Positions 1 through 8,978 of a DNA stretch of 64,000 bases are shown here, one piece after another. How positions within the stretch are numbered: the first letter of the stretch is position 1; each line of letters starts with the position of its first letter. The DNA lies in NCBI RefSeq assembly GCF_014873145.1, contig NZ_JADBEK010000001.1, forward strand, positions 2,418,001 to 2,482,000. Direction: 5' to 3'. Position numbers and translations under genes: made by a program. The DNA is from Nonomuraea angiospora (GTDB lineage: Bacteria; Actinomycetota; Actinomycetes; Streptosporangiales; Streptosporangiaceae). The notes under the pieces are model-generated. The model saw nothing but the letters and a program-made list of their open reading frames with translations, was not told where the DNA came from and did not search any database.

Positions 1-37
1 ACCGGCCGCCCCGGACGCATCAGTAAGTTGACTGACG

Positions 38-1042
38 TCAGCGACGGGCGGCCAGGGCGTCCTTGAGGAAGAGGCCGCCCTGCCGGACGGCGGCCAGCGC
101 CGGCGGGCTGTCCCGCAGCGGGTTGAGCGACGCGAAGTCGTGGACGGTGCCCAGATATCGCACGGCGGTGACCGGTACACCCGCTGCCAGCAGCCGGCGC
201 GCGTACTGCTCGCCCTCGTCCCGGACGACGTCGGCCTCCGCGGAGACGATCAGGGCGGGCGGCAGCCCCGCCAGGTCCGCCGCGCTCGCCCGTGCCGGCG
301 CGGCGGTGGGTTCGGCGCGTTCGTGCTCGTCGCCGGTGTACTGCTGCCAGTACCACTCCAGCGCCGCGCGGGTCAGGAGGTAGCCGGAGGCGAAGCGCCG
401 CTGCGAGGCGGTGTCGCAGCTCGGGTCGGTCATCGGGTAGTACAGCAGCTGGGCCCGGATGCGCGGCCCGCCGCGCCGCTTGGCCATCATGGTCAGCGCC
501 GTCGCCATCGTGGCGCCCGCGCAGTCGCCGCCGACCGCCAGTCTCCGGCCGTCCAGCCGCAGGTCGGCGGCGTGCTCGGCCACCCAGGTCAGCACCGCGT
601 ACGACTCCTCGACGGCGACCGGGTAGCGCGCCTCGGGCGTGCGGCTGTACTCGGGGACCACGAACGCGGCGTCGCTGGCGGCGGCGAGCTCGCAGATCAT
701 CCGGGCGTGGGTCCGCGCGTCGCCGAGCATCCAGCGGCCCCCGTGGAGGTAGACGACCACCGGGAGGGGGCCGGTCGGCCGGAGCGGCCGGAACACCCAG
801 AAGCCGGCGAGCCCGGACGGCCCCACCGGCGCCACCTGGAACTCGGCCGCCACGTCGAAGTCGTCGCGCTGGTGGTCCTGGGTCTCCAGCAGCGCCTCCC
901 GGCCGTCGACCGGGCCGAGCTGGTGCAGGTACGGCGGTGCCGCCGAGGCGTCGACGAGCCTCTGGACCAGGGGATCGAGGACGACGGCCGGCCCCTCGCG
1001 GGCGCCGCCGTCCGTGGCGGGATCAGTTCCCACGTCCCTCAC
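38..1042 (-). CDS. alpha/beta hydrolase (HSL/esterase-lipase family)
   Basis: Cytoplasmic serine hydrolase of about 334 residues with no signal peptide. The oxyanion-hole motif HGG appears in YLHGGRW (about residue 99), the nucleophile elbow is GDCAG (about residue 173, with Cys between D and A where Ser is usual for GDSAG), and a late HDF supplies the likely catalytic His. This is the layout of hormone-sensitive-lipase-like carboxylesterases. The nucleophile-position change from Ser to Cys is visible and could alter or abolish esterase activity. The gene lies 39 bases downstream of the LuxR-type regulator in the same direction and is probably co-transcribed. The start is uncertain: GTG at 1042 or GTG at 1033. 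Substrate unknown. Confidence 0.85.
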   Translation of the reverse strand: MRDVGTDPATDGGAREGPAVVLDPLVQRLVDASAAPPYLHQLGPVDGREALLETQDHQRDDFDVAAEFQVAPVGPSGLAGFWVFRPLRPTGPLPVVVYLHGGRWMLGDARTHARMICELAAASDAAFVVPEYSRTPEARYPVAVEESYAVLTWVAEHAADLRLDGRRLAVGGDCAGATMATALTMMAKRRGGPRIRAQLLYYPMTDPSCDTASQRRFASGYLLTRAALEWYWQQYTGDEHERAEPTAAPARASAADLAGLPPALIVSAEADVVRDEGEQYARRLLAAGVPVTAVRYLGTVHDFASLNPLRDSPPALAAVRQGGLFLKDALAARR

Positions 1043-1081
1043 CTTTCGCTCGCCGGGTGTGCCGATCGTACGCGCGGGTGG

Positions 1082-3898
1082 TCACAGGTCATCGAAGAGG
1101 TCGCGGAGCTGGTGACGGCTGCTGACGCCCAGCTTCGGATAGACGTTGTAGAGGTGGGAGCCGATCGTGCGGGGAGACAACATGAGCTGCTCGGCGATCT
1201 CCCGGTTGCGCAGTCCCCGTGCCGCCAGCCGGACGATCTGGCGCTGCTGGGCGGTCAGCTCCGCCAGCGGGTCCGCCGGGGCGGGCGCCGCGGCGACGCC
1301 GCTGGCCCGCAGCTCCACGCGCGCCTCGTCGGCCAGGCCGCGGGCGCCGAGCCGGGTGAACGACTCCAGCGCCGTGGCCAGGAGCGGGCGGGCGTCCAGA
1401 GGCCGCCGTTTCCTGCGCAGCCACTGCGCGTAGTGCAGCCGGGCCTGTGCCCGGGCCAGCGGCCACTGCTCCCCCGCCGGGTTCACCGTGGCGAGCCGGA
1501 AGTGGTGCTCGGCGTCCCTGGCTTCGCCGGTCAGCGCGGCGGCATGGTGCAGGAGCAGCGTCATCCGGGTGGTCGGGCGTGCGCCCAGCGCGGCGCGCAC
1601 CGCCGCGACGACGCGCGCCCCCTCCTCCTGCCGGCCCGTCCGCTGGGCGGCCGCGGCCAGGTCGGCGATCGACCGGTGCGACAGGAAATAGTGCAGGGGT
1701 ACGCCGTCCTCGCCGAACAGCAGCCGGAAGTGGCGGAAGGCCCCGTCGAAGTCGCCCGCCGCGGCGGCGGCCGTGCCGGCGGCGCGCAGCAGGCGGGCAT
1801 GGGTGGCGCGGTTCTCCCGCAGGCCGACGGCCGTCCAGGCGGGATCGGCCGGCAGGTCGGCGGGCTGCCCGCGCAGGGCTCGCAGGGTCGTCCGCAGCGC
1901 CTCGACGTCGATCTCCAGATGCCTCAGCTTCTGCACGGCCGCCAGCGTCGCGGTCTCCTCCAGCTGCTCCTCGGCCTCGGCCCACCGTCCGGTGTCGATC
2001 AGCGCCGAGACCATCGCCGCGAGCGAGGGCGCGGCATTGCCCATCGAGCCGTACGCGGTGAGCAGGGCGAAAGCCTGCCGGAAGGACTCCACGCACAGGT
2101 CGGACTCGTCGGCGTACCAGGCGATCCCGCCGGCCGCGTGCAGGCGGGTCAGGTCCGCGATGCCGGTCGGCGGCTCCTGCGTGCCGGGCCGGCGGCGGAT
2201 CCGCCGCAGCAGCTCGGGGGCCTGGACCGGGTCGGCCCCGGCCAGGGCCACGGCCCGGACCGCCTCGAAGGCCTCGGTCGTCGTCAGCTCGGCGTAGGGC
2301 GTCTCGCGGCCGCCGGCCTCGAGCCCGTCGAGCAGGGCCGCGATCGGCCGCCTCATCTCGGGCAGGCCGGACTGGAAGGCGACCGCCTGGAGCACGGCGG
2401 CCAGGGCGAGCACCGTCATGCCGTCCCCGGGCGGATCCGGCTCCAGCGCGCTCATCAACACCTGGAACCCCTGCCGCTGGTGGCCGGACAGCGACAGGGC
2501 GATGCCGGCGCCGCAGGCCGCGACGCCCAGCAGGTCCCGGTCCGCGGTCAGCGCGGTGACCTTGTCGTACAGCTCGCGCACCCACGAAGGGTCACCGGCG
2601 TTCTGGGCGGCCCGCAGCGCCTTGGCGTACCGCCGCGCCCGATCCGCGGCGCCCGGGCTGCACTCGGCGGCCCGTTCCAGCGCCCGCGCCGCCGCGAAGA
2701 AGCCGCCGCGGCGTCCGGCGAGCTCCGCGGTGTCCTCCAGCGCCGCCGCGACGGACTCGTCCTGCCACGGGCACGCGGCGGCCAGGTGCCAGGCCCGGCG
2801 CGCGGGGTCGGCGTCGAGGACGGCCGCGAGATCGGCGTGCGCCTGCTGGCGCAGGTGCGCCGGGGCTCCGTCGTAGGAAGCCGTACGCACGAGCGGATGC
2901 CGGAAGGCGGCCCGGCCGCCGGCGATGGTCATGAGACCGGCGTCCTCCGCGGGCGCCCACACCCCGAGATCCGGTCCGGCTCCCGCCGCGGCCATGATGG
3001 TCTCCAGGTCCTCGTGGTCCGACGAGGCGGCCGCGTAGAGGATCAGCCGCTGGGTGCCGGCCGGCAGGGCGCGCAGCTGGGCGGCGAACATCTCCTGGAT
3101 GCGCAGGGTCTGCGGCAGCCCGCCGCCGGGCACCGCCTGCCCCGCCCGTACGGCGCGGGACAGCTCGATGATGGCCAGGGGGTTTCCGGCGGCCTGTTCG
3201 AGCAGGTCGATCCTGGCCCGGCCGGTGGGCGGCTGCGGCTGGGCGTCCAGCAGGCGCGCGGCCGCCCGGCGGCTCAGCGGGGCCAGGGACAGCACGGGCA
3301 GGTCCGGGTTGAGGCCGTCCGGAGGCGTGTGGCCCCGCGCCGCGAGCAGCGCCGTCACGTCGTGGCCCGCCAGGCGGCGCATCACGAACCCGAGGACGTC
3401 GCGCGTGTCGCGGTCGAAGTGCTGCACGTCGTCGGCGACCAGCAGGACGGGCCGGCTCCAAGAGACGCGGGCCAGGAGGTTCAGCACTCCGACGCGCAGC
3501 GGCATCGGGCCGTGCTGCCGGGTGGCGGCGACGATCCCGAACGCCGCTTTCAGCGCCTCCCGCTGGTGTTCGGGAAGTTCGTCCACCTCGGGCAGCAGGG
3601 GGAGAAGCAACTGGTGCAGGGCGGCGAACGACTGCTCCACCTCGGCCTCACAGCCGCGCGAGGCCAGCACCAGGCTTCCGGTCCCCCGCGCGTGGCCGGC
3701 CGCGGCCGCCAGCAGCGCCGTCTTGCCCGTGCCGGCCTCCCCGAGCAGCAGCATCGCCCGCGGCCCGCTCCTGTCCCCGTCGATCACGTCCACGATCCGG
3801 GCGAGCTCGCTCTCCCGGCCCATCAGCGTCGTGGTGAGGCCGGGCGGAGTCCCGCGTTCCTCGCTCGCGCCGTCGATGCGCACCCCCCGCTCATCCAT
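1082..3898 (-). CDS. LuxR-family transcriptional regulator, LAL type (ATPase + TPR-like + HTH)
   Basis: A 938-residue regulator. The N-terminus has an AAA/NACHT-like ATPase with Walker A GEAGTGKTA (about residues 53-61) and Walker B-like LLVADD near 155. The middle is a long alpha-helical, alanine-rich TPR-like region. The last 65 residues form a LuxR/FixJ helix-turn-helix (LTAQQRQIVRLAARGLRNRE ... LMLSPRTIGSHLYN). Size and order are typical of the LAL (MalT-like) family, which couples ligand sensing to ATP-dependent activation. ATG at 3898. It reads into the alpha/beta hydrolase gene and could control it or the polysaccharide genes; this is not shown by the sequence. Confidence 0.9.
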   Translation of the reverse strand: MDERGVRIDGASEERGTPPGLTTTLMGRESELARIVDVIDGDRSGPRAMLLLGEAGTGKTALLAAAAGHARGTGSLVLASRGCEAEVEQSFAALHQLLLPLLPEVDELPEHQREALKAAFGIVAATRQHGPMPLRVGVLNLLARVSWSRPVLLVADDVQHFDRDTRDVLGFVMRRLAGHDVTALLAARGHTPPDGLNPDLPVLSLAPLSRRAAARLLDAQPQPPTGRARIDLLEQAAGNPLAIIELSRAVRAGQAVPGGGLPQTLRIQEMFAAQLRALPAGTQRLILYAAASSDHEDLETIMAAAGAGPDLGVWAPAEDAGLMTIAGGRAAFRHPLVRTASYDGAPAHLRQQAHADLAAVLDADPARRAWHLAAACPWQDESVAAALEDTAELAGRRGGFFAAARALERAAECSPGAADRARRYAKALRAAQNAGDPSWVRELYDKVTALTADRDLLGVAACGAGIALSLSGHQRQGFQVLMSALEPDPPGDGMTVLALAAVLQAVAFQSGLPEMRRPIAALLDGLEAGGRETPYAELTTTEAFEAVRAVALAGADPVQAPELLRRIRRRPGTQEPPTGIADLTRLHAAGGIAWYADESDLCVESFRQAFALLTAYGSMGNAAPSLAAMVSALIDTGRWAEAEEQLEETATLAAVQKLRHLEIDVEALRTTLRALRGQPADLPADPAWTAVGLRENRATHARLLRAAGTAAAAAGDFDGAFRHFRLLFGEDGVPLHYFLSHRSIADLAAAAQRTGRQEEGARVVAAVRAALGARPTTRMTLLLHHAAALTGEARDAEHHFRLATVNPAGEQWPLARAQARLHYAQWLRRKRRPLDARPLLATALESFTRLGARGLADEARVELRASGVAAAPAPADPLAELTAQQRQIVRLAARGLRNREIAEQLMLSPRTIGSHLYNVYPKLGVSSRHQLRDLFDDL

Positions 3899-3998
3899 GG
3901 TGTGTCCCCCGTCGTACCGATGCCTCTCAGGCGGCTGCGCAGGCAGGCGGCCTTATTCTGCCAGTTAATGCCAGTTTGGGCGATTTCCAGAAGACAGC

Positions 3999-4006
3999 AA
4001 ACGTTT
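3999..4006. promoter_or_regulatory. LacI-type operator-like palindrome
   Basis: AAACGTTT, a perfect 8-base palindrome with the central CG seen in LacI/GalR operators (context GCAAACGTTTACG). The same core occurs at 13227-13234 upstream of the beta-helix gene. No promoter or intact gene follows directly, so it may be a relic or chance. Confidence 0.25.
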
Positions 4007-4010
4007 ACGG

Positions 4011-4440
4011 TCCCGCGAAGAGGCGAGGACGGCGCCGCCCACCGAGATCCCGGACGGCGACGTCCAGCGGCCCTTCGCCATCGCGACCGACCCCGACCGT
4101 ACGCTGGTCGCGACCGTCAGCGAGACCGGCATCGGCATCGGCCTGCCGGAGGCCGACGGCGCCGGCAGCCAGCCGCTGCCCGGCCTGGTCACCTACGCCG
4201 CCAAGCAGCCCAGCGTGGCCTACGCCCACCAGCGCACCGGTCAGATCGCCCGCGCGCTGACCATCATCAAGGACGCCCCGGCGCCGACCGAGTTCCGCTT
4301 CCCGATCTCCGCCCCCGAGGGCAGCATGCTGGAGGTCGAGGAGGACGACGGCACGGTCCTGATCGACGACAACGACTTCTACCTCGCCGAGATCGACCTG
4401 CCCTGGGCCAAGGACGCCAACGGCAACCCTCGGCTGCCGG
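4011..4440 (+). pseudogene. orphan fragment of a secreted-type hypothetical protein
   Basis: One frame reads as good protein for about 140 codons, including the stretches RPFAIATDPDRTLVATVSET, GIGIGLPEADGAG, TYAAKQPSVAYAHQR and DAPAPTEFRFPI, ending at WAKDANGNP. The frame has no convincing start or ribosome site and loses its protein-like character after about 4440, so both ends are missing. From memory it resembles a family of actinobacterial exported hypothetical proteins in which a C-terminal domain ending in a VVADP-type motif would follow. It is likely an internal remnant left by deletion. Function unknown. Confidence 0.55.
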
Positions 4441-4479
4441 ATCCGTTTCGCTGTTCACCCGCACGGATGCTACCTGAGG

Positions 4480-4510
4480 GTCCTCCTGCGGCTCGGGACC
4501 GCAGGAGGAC
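4480..4510 (-). terminator. hairpin terminator of the DUF4832 gene
   Basis: Perfect 12-bp stem, arms GTCCTCCTGCGG (4480-4491) and CCGCAGGAGGAC (4499-4510), 7-base loop, lying 35 bases past the stop of the leftward DUF4832 gene. No strong T run, as is usual in high-GC actinobacteria. Confidence 0.75.
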
Positions 4511-4544
4511 GCGGGGAGGCCGGTGTCGAGGGCCTCCCCCCACG

Positions 4545-6881
4545 TCACTGGAACGAGAGGGAGTCGATGGTGATGGTGCTGTTCCCGCCGTACCAGAAGC
4601 CCATCGCGAGCTGCCCGGGGGACGCCCGGTCGATCCCGTTGGCCGCCAGCGGGATCCTGATGTCCTGGTACGCCGTGGTGACGGCCGGATGGCCCCCTCC
4701 GTCGAGCGTGAAGTCGCCGAAGACCTTGCTCGCCCCGCCGAGGCCGAGGTTGAAGTGGGCCTGCTCGCCCCCCGCCGCGCCCTTGATCCGCACGACGAGA
4801 TGGGTGTACGCGGACAGATCGGTGTTGACGTCGCTGCCGAACCAGCCGCAGTTGTCGTAGCGCAGGCCGAGTGCCCCGCCGGACACGGCGCCGGAGCCGC
4901 CGCCGTTGAGGAAGCAGTTGCCGCCGGTCCACCGGCCGAGGTCGTTGCGCGCGGCGGACGGGTACGCCGGATCGCCGTCGAAGTCGTCCAGGACCAGCCC
5001 CCCGGCCGGCGATGGCAGGGTGACGACGGTGACGGGGGCCGACGCGGCGGAGGTGTTGCCCGCGGCGTCGTACGCCTTCACGGTGTAGGTGTAGGAGGTC
5101 GCGGGGCTCAGCCCGGTGTCGGTGTAGGAGGTCGTCGCCGAGGTCCCGACCTGGGCGGCGCCGCGGTAGATCCGGTATCCGGCCACTCCGACGTCGTCGG
5201 TGGACGCCGTCCAGGACAGGGCGGCCGAGGTCGTGGTGCGCGACGGGGAGGTCAGCCCGGTGGGCGCGGTGGGCGCCGTGGTGTCCGTGCCGCCGCCGGC
5301 GCCGACGGTGACCGGGCCGAGGCCGAGCCAGCCGTCGGCGCCCTGGGTTGCGTTGGCGAAACGGAGCCTCTTGGCGTTCGCGGACACGGTTTCCAGGGGG
5401 TTCTTCACCCGCAGGACCCATTGGTAGCCGCCGGCGGGCACGCCGGAGAGGTTCACGCCGGTCTGGAAGTACTGCGGGTAGCCGTAGTCGAGGTAGGCGG
5501 GGTCCGGTCCCGCGCCCCAGTCGGGGAACGCGCGGATCTTCAGCGGCATGACCGTGCGCAGGTCCCAGGGCGTGTCGAAGGTCCTGACCACGGTCCCGGA
5601 GCCGTTCCGCAGGCCGAGGGTGACCGTCCACGGGTAGTAGAACGGGGCCACGCCGTTGTTGCGGATCCGCACGCCCACGTTCGTGGTGCCGTTCGCGGTG
5701 TTCTTGAAGTAGGCGTTGTCGACGGTGAGGTCGTAACCCATGAGCCGGACGGCGGCCGCGACGTTGGGGTCTCCCGGCGCGTAGCTCTGGCTCTGCTCGT
5801 TGATCTTCCAGGTGGTGTGCTCCAGCTCGATGCACGCCTTCATGTTGTCGACCTGCCCCGAGCCGCCGGGCCAGGACGCGAACGCCGAGGACTGGATCTC
5901 GGGCCGGACCTCCCCGCCCATCGACGCGGTGATCCACTTGTTCTCCGCGCCCGCGTCGAGGGCCCGCTGGAGCTGGGCGTAGCCGGCCCCGCCGAGCGAG
6001 CGCGGCAGCGTGACGCCGGCCGGCGGCGAGCCTTCCCGGTAGCAGAAGGAATCGTCGTGGTAGCCGATGTCCCGGTTCGTCCCCGCGCCGGCGGCCGAGT
6101 CGGGGTAGCGCATCTCCAGCTTGGTCCTGTCGAAGGCGTCGTCGTACGCCTGGAGGAGTTGCGCGGCGTGCGCGTCGGTCGGCATGAAGTTCGGATAGGT
6201 GTCGCCGCTGGTGTCGGTGTCGAACGGCCAGGTGTGCCACTCGCCCCACAGCCCGACCAGCCCCAGGTGGATGAACCCGATGCGCGGGTCGCCGTCGTAG
6301 CGGGCGCCGAACGCCGCGATGAAGTCGCTCAGCGCGCCGAGCAGGTAGGGGCTGTCGTAGTCCGGGCTGGTGGTGCCCCAGTAGGTGTTGGTCCGGTACG
6401 TGACGTGCCCGTCGAAGCAGCGCGGGATGGCGTTGCCCGGGTGGGTCCCGGAGCCGCCGGGATACTCCAGGTAGAAGCGCACGGCCGCCTGGTTGCCGTA
6501 CGAGGCGGTCTCGTTCAGCGCGTCGTCCAGGATCGACCAGTCGTAGGTGGAGCAGTCGGCCGGATCGGTCATCACCTCTGACAGGCCGAAATAGCTCCAT
6601 GTGAGGGAGTGCGGGTAGCCGGTGCTCTGGTCGCTCCCGGGCCAGTAGAAGCGGGCGAACCCCTTGAGCGGGTTGTCCAGCGGCGCGGGCGCGGACGCCA
6701 GCGGATGCGCCTGGAGCGACGGATCGGGCGTGGCGGGGGCCGGCGGCCGGGGCGGCACCCCGCCCGGGACCGGCGCGAGCGCCCACGCCGGGGCGGCCGG
6801 GAACAGGGCCAGCGCGACGGCGGCGAGGGCCGCGAGGACGGCGCGGCGACGCCGCCGGGGTGGCGGCACAAGGGCAGGCAT
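4545..6881 (-). CDS. secreted DUF4832 protein with fibronectin III and C-terminal carbohydrate-binding-like domain
   Basis: A 778-residue exported protein. There is a signal peptide (RRRRR, a hydrophobic alanine-rich stretch, cleavage near AWA), then a DUF4874/DUF4832 pair (about 60-510) typical of GH-like TIM-barrel proteins (NPLKGFARFYWPG; FIHLGLVGLWGEWHTWP). A fibronectin type III domain follows (about 530-620; YRIYRGAAQVG ... YTVKAYDAAGNTS). A C-terminal jelly-roll-like domain of about 150 residues (LVLDDFDGD ... GFWYGGNSTITIDSLSF) looks carbohydrate-binding. ATG 6881 has a GGAGG ribosome site. It is divergent from an ABC importer, so it probably acts outside the cell on the polysaccharide whose fragments the importer takes up. 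Exact activity unknown. Confidence 0.85.
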   Translation of the reverse strand: MPALVPPPRRRRRAVLAALAAVALALFPAAPAWALAPVPGGVPPRPPAPATPDPSLQAHPLASAPAPLDNPLKGFARFYWPGSDQSTGYPHSLTWSYFGLSEVMTDPADCSTYDWSILDDALNETASYGNQAAVRFYLEYPGGSGTHPGNAIPRCFDGHVTYRTNTYWGTTSPDYDSPYLLGALSDFIAAFGARYDGDPRIGFIHLGLVGLWGEWHTWPFDTDTSGDTYPNFMPTDAHAAQLLQAYDDAFDRTKLEMRYPDSAAGAGTNRDIGYHDDSFCYREGSPPAGVTLPRSLGGAGYAQLQRALDAGAENKWITASMGGEVRPEIQSSAFASWPGGSGQVDNMKACIELEHTTWKINEQSQSYAPGDPNVAAAVRLMGYDLTVDNAYFKNTANGTTNVGVRIRNNGVAPFYYPWTVTLGLRNGSGTVVRTFDTPWDLRTVMPLKIRAFPDWGAGPDPAYLDYGYPQYFQTGVNLSGVPAGGYQWVLRVKNPLETVSANAKRLRFANATQGADGWLGLGPVTVGAGGGTDTTAPTAPTGLTSPSRTTTSAALSWTASTDDVGVAGYRIYRGAAQVGTSATTSYTDTGLSPATSYTYTVKAYDAAGNTSAASAPVTVVTLPSPAGGLVLDDFDGDPAYPSAARNDLGRWTGGNCFLNGGGSGAVSGGALGLRYDNCGWFGSDVNTDLSAYTHLVVRIKGAAGGEQAHFNLGLGGASKVFGDFTLDGGGHPAVTTAYQDIRIPLAANGIDRASPGQLAMGFWYGGNSTITIDSLSFQ

Positions 6882-7014
6882 GGCTGAGGAACCTCCGAAA
6901 TACGCGGGCGGCGGGAGCCTGCGGCAGGCCGCGAAGAGCCCGCCGCATGGGGGTTGACGTGGGACGGAAGGGCTCGGAAAGGTTGCCGTACGCTCGCCGA
7001 GTTATGAGGAGCTA

Positions 7015-7045
7015 TTGACAAACTTCCGATGGCTCACATCATTAT
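7015..7045 (+). promoter_or_regulatory. promoter of the first sugar ABC operon
   Basis: TTGACA (7015-7020) followed after 19 bases by CATTAT (7040-7045), about 50 bases upstream of the permease start. An 8-bp inverted repeat straddles the -10 (separate entry). Confidence 0.55.
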
Positions 7046-7053
7046 TCGGAAGT
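7022..7053. promoter_or_regulatory. operator-like inverted repeat over the -10
   Basis: ACTTCCGA (7022-7029) and TCGGAAGT (7046-7053) are perfect inverted arms 16 bases apart, enclosing the -10 of the ABC operon promoter. The position fits a repressor site; the ROK protein encoded at the end of this operon is the natural candidate. Confidence 0.5.
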
Positions 7054-7095
7054 CACCGTGTGACAAGAGGTCAATTTCACCGAGCGCCGAGGACG

Positions 7096-8058
7096 ATGAT
7101 GAGAACGATGCGGACCGCGGAACGGTCGCAGGTCGCCGAGCCGGGCGACGATGCCGGCGCCGATGCCCACCGGCGAAGACGGGCCCGGCCGCGCGACGAC
7201 CGCCGGGCGGCGTGGCTCTTCCTGATCCCCGCGCTCGCCGGCTTCGTGATCTTCTACGGCTACCCGACCGTCCGCGGGATCTGGTACTCCCTGACCGACT
7301 ACAACCTGCTCAGCGCCCCCGCCTTCGTCGGCGGGGACAACTACGCCCGGCTCGTGCGGGACCCCCAGTTCTGGCACTCGCTCGCGGTCACCGTCTACTA
7401 CGTCGTCGTCAACATCGGCTCGCAGCTGCTGCTCGGGCTGCTCCTGGCCGCGCTCATGCACCGCCTCACCCGGTCGGTGGCGCTGCGCGCGATGCTGCTG
7501 CTGCCGTGGCTGGTGCCGAACGTCACCGTCGGCCTGATCTGGATCTGGCTGCTCGACGCCGACCTCGGCTTCGTCAACCACCTGCTCAAGGCGCTCGACC
7601 TCGGCACGGTCGGCTTCTTCGTCTCACCCGAGTGGGCCATGCCGACGATCGGGATGGTCAACACCTGGGCGTACACCGGCTACACCGCGCTCCTGCTCTA
7701 CGCCGGCATGCTGCAGATCCCGCCCCACCTGTACGAGAGCGCCGCCCTCGACGGCGCCGGCGAGCTGCGCATGTTCCGCTCGGTCACGCTGCCGATGCTG
7801 CGGCCCGTCCTCGCCCTGGTGCTGGTGGTGTCGCTGATCGGCTCGTTCCAGATCTTCGACACGGTCGCGGTGGCGGCGCGCGGCGGCGGCGCGAGCAGCG
7901 CGATCAGGGTCATCTACTACTTCATCTACCAGCACGCCTTCCAGTACTTCCACATGGGCTACGCCTCGGCGGCGGCACTCCTGCTCGCGCTCGTCCTCGG
8001 CGTGCTCACGGTCGTGCAGATGCGGCTGCTGCGGGCGTCCCGCTCGGACCTGGCCTGA
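7096..8058 (+). CDS. sugar ABC transporter permease (MalF-like)
   Basis: Inner-membrane permease of a CUT1 carbohydrate importer, about 320 residues, six predicted membrane segments, first at AAWLFLIPALAGFVIFYGY. The EAA-like cytoplasmic loop is ESAALDGAGELRMFRSVTLP, the site that contacts the ATPase. I prefer ATG 7096 (GAGG just upstream) over earlier in-frame starts because the -35/-10 lies at 7015-7045. It is the first gene of permease-permease-binding protein-GH36-ROK. No ATPase gene is present nearby; such importers usually share MsiK. Confidence 0.9.
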   Translation: MMRTMRTAERSQVAEPGDDAGADAHRRRRARPRDDRRAAWLFLIPALAGFVIFYGYPTVRGIWYSLTDYNLLSAPAFVGGDNYARLVRDPQFWHSLAVTVYYVVVNIGSQLLLGLLLAALMHRLTRSVALRAMLLLPWLVPNVTVGLIWIWLLDADLGFVNHLLKALDLGTVGFFVSPEWAMPTIGMVNTWAYTGYTALLLYAGMLQIPPHLYESAALDGAGELRMFRSVTLPMLRPVLALVLVVSLIGSFQIFDTVAVAARGGGASSAIRVIYYFIYQHAFQYFHMGYASAAALLLALVLGVLTVVQMRLLRASRSDLA

Positions 8059-8071
8059 GGAGAGAAACACG

Positions 8072-8953
8072 TTGCGGCGCATCGCGAACATCGGCCGGCT
8101 GCCGGCCTGGGCCGTCCTGGCCGTGGCCCTCGTGCTCACCCTGTTCCCCTTCTACTGGATGGTCCGTACGGCGCTCACCCCGGCCGCCGACCTCTACACC
8201 GACAGCGGCGCCCTGTTCCCGCGGCACCCGACGACGGTGAACTTCCTGCGCATCCTCGGGCTCACCAGTCAGGAGGAGGCCCGCGCGGCGGGCGGGTCGG
8301 GCGCGCGGATCGACTTCGCCCGCTACCTGCTGAACTCGGTCGTCTACACCGGCCTCATCGCGACGGCGCAGACGTTCTTCTGCGCGATGGCCGGGTACGC
8401 GTTCGCCCGGCTGCGCTTCCCCGGGCGCGAGCTCGTCTTCGGCGTCGTGATCGCCGCGCTCCTGGTGCCGCCGGTCTTCACCCTGCTGCCCAACTTCGTG
8501 CTGGTGAAGAACCTCGGCCTGGTCGGCACGTTCGCCGGGATGGTGGCCCCGACGCTCCTGATGACCCCGTTCGCGGTCTTCTTCCTGCGGCAGTTCTTCC
8601 TGTCCATCCCGCGCGACGTGGAGGAGGCGGCCCGGCTGGACGGCAACGGCCCGTGGGGCGTGTTCTGGCGCATCGTGCTGCCGATGAGCCGCGGGCCGCT
8701 GATCACCATCGGGCTCACCACGACGGTGTGGGCGTGGAAGGACTACCTGTGGCCGCTGCTGGTCGGGCGCGAGGAGCAGACCCGCGTCCTCACCGTCGCC
8801 CTCGGGGTCTTCCTGCAGCAGTCGCCCAACACCCGCCCCGACTGGACCGGGCTCATGGCCGGCTCGACCCTCTCGGTGCTGCCGGTCCTGCTGCTGCTGA
8901 TCTTCCTCGGCCGGCGGCTGGTCCAGTCCCTCAACTTCTCCGGAATCAAATAA
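8072..8953 (+). CDS. sugar ABC transporter permease (MalG-like)
   Basis: Second membrane subunit of the CUT1 importer, 293 residues with six membrane segments and the EAA loop EEAARLDGNGPWGVFWRIVLP. The start is TTG 8072, supported by GGAGAG 7 bases upstream and 13 bases after the preceding stop. The C-terminus LVQSLNFSGIK is the usual family ending. Confidence 0.92.
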   Translation: MRRIANIGRLPAWAVLAVALVLTLFPFYWMVRTALTPAADLYTDSGALFPRHPTTVNFLRILGLTSQEEARAAGGSGARIDFARYLLNSVVYTGLIATAQTFFCAMAGYAFARLRFPGRELVFGVVIAALLVPPVFTLLPNFVLVKNLGLVGTFAGMVAPTLLMTPFAVFFLRQFFLSIPRDVEEAARLDGNGPWGVFWRIVLPMSRGPLITIGLTTTVWAWKDYLWPLLVGREEQTRVLTVALGVFLQQSPNTRPDWTGLMAGSTLSVLPVLLLLIFLGRRLVQSLNFSGIK

Positions 8954-8978
8954 CCCCCCGCAAGAGAGGCACCGACCT

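Noticed and set aside
140..4477. Very long open frame on the plus strand (1445 codons) and similar long frames opposite real genes
   Set aside because: High GC leaves few stops antisense to real genes. The translation is Arg/Pro/Gly-rich with no family motifs and runs across two leftward genes.
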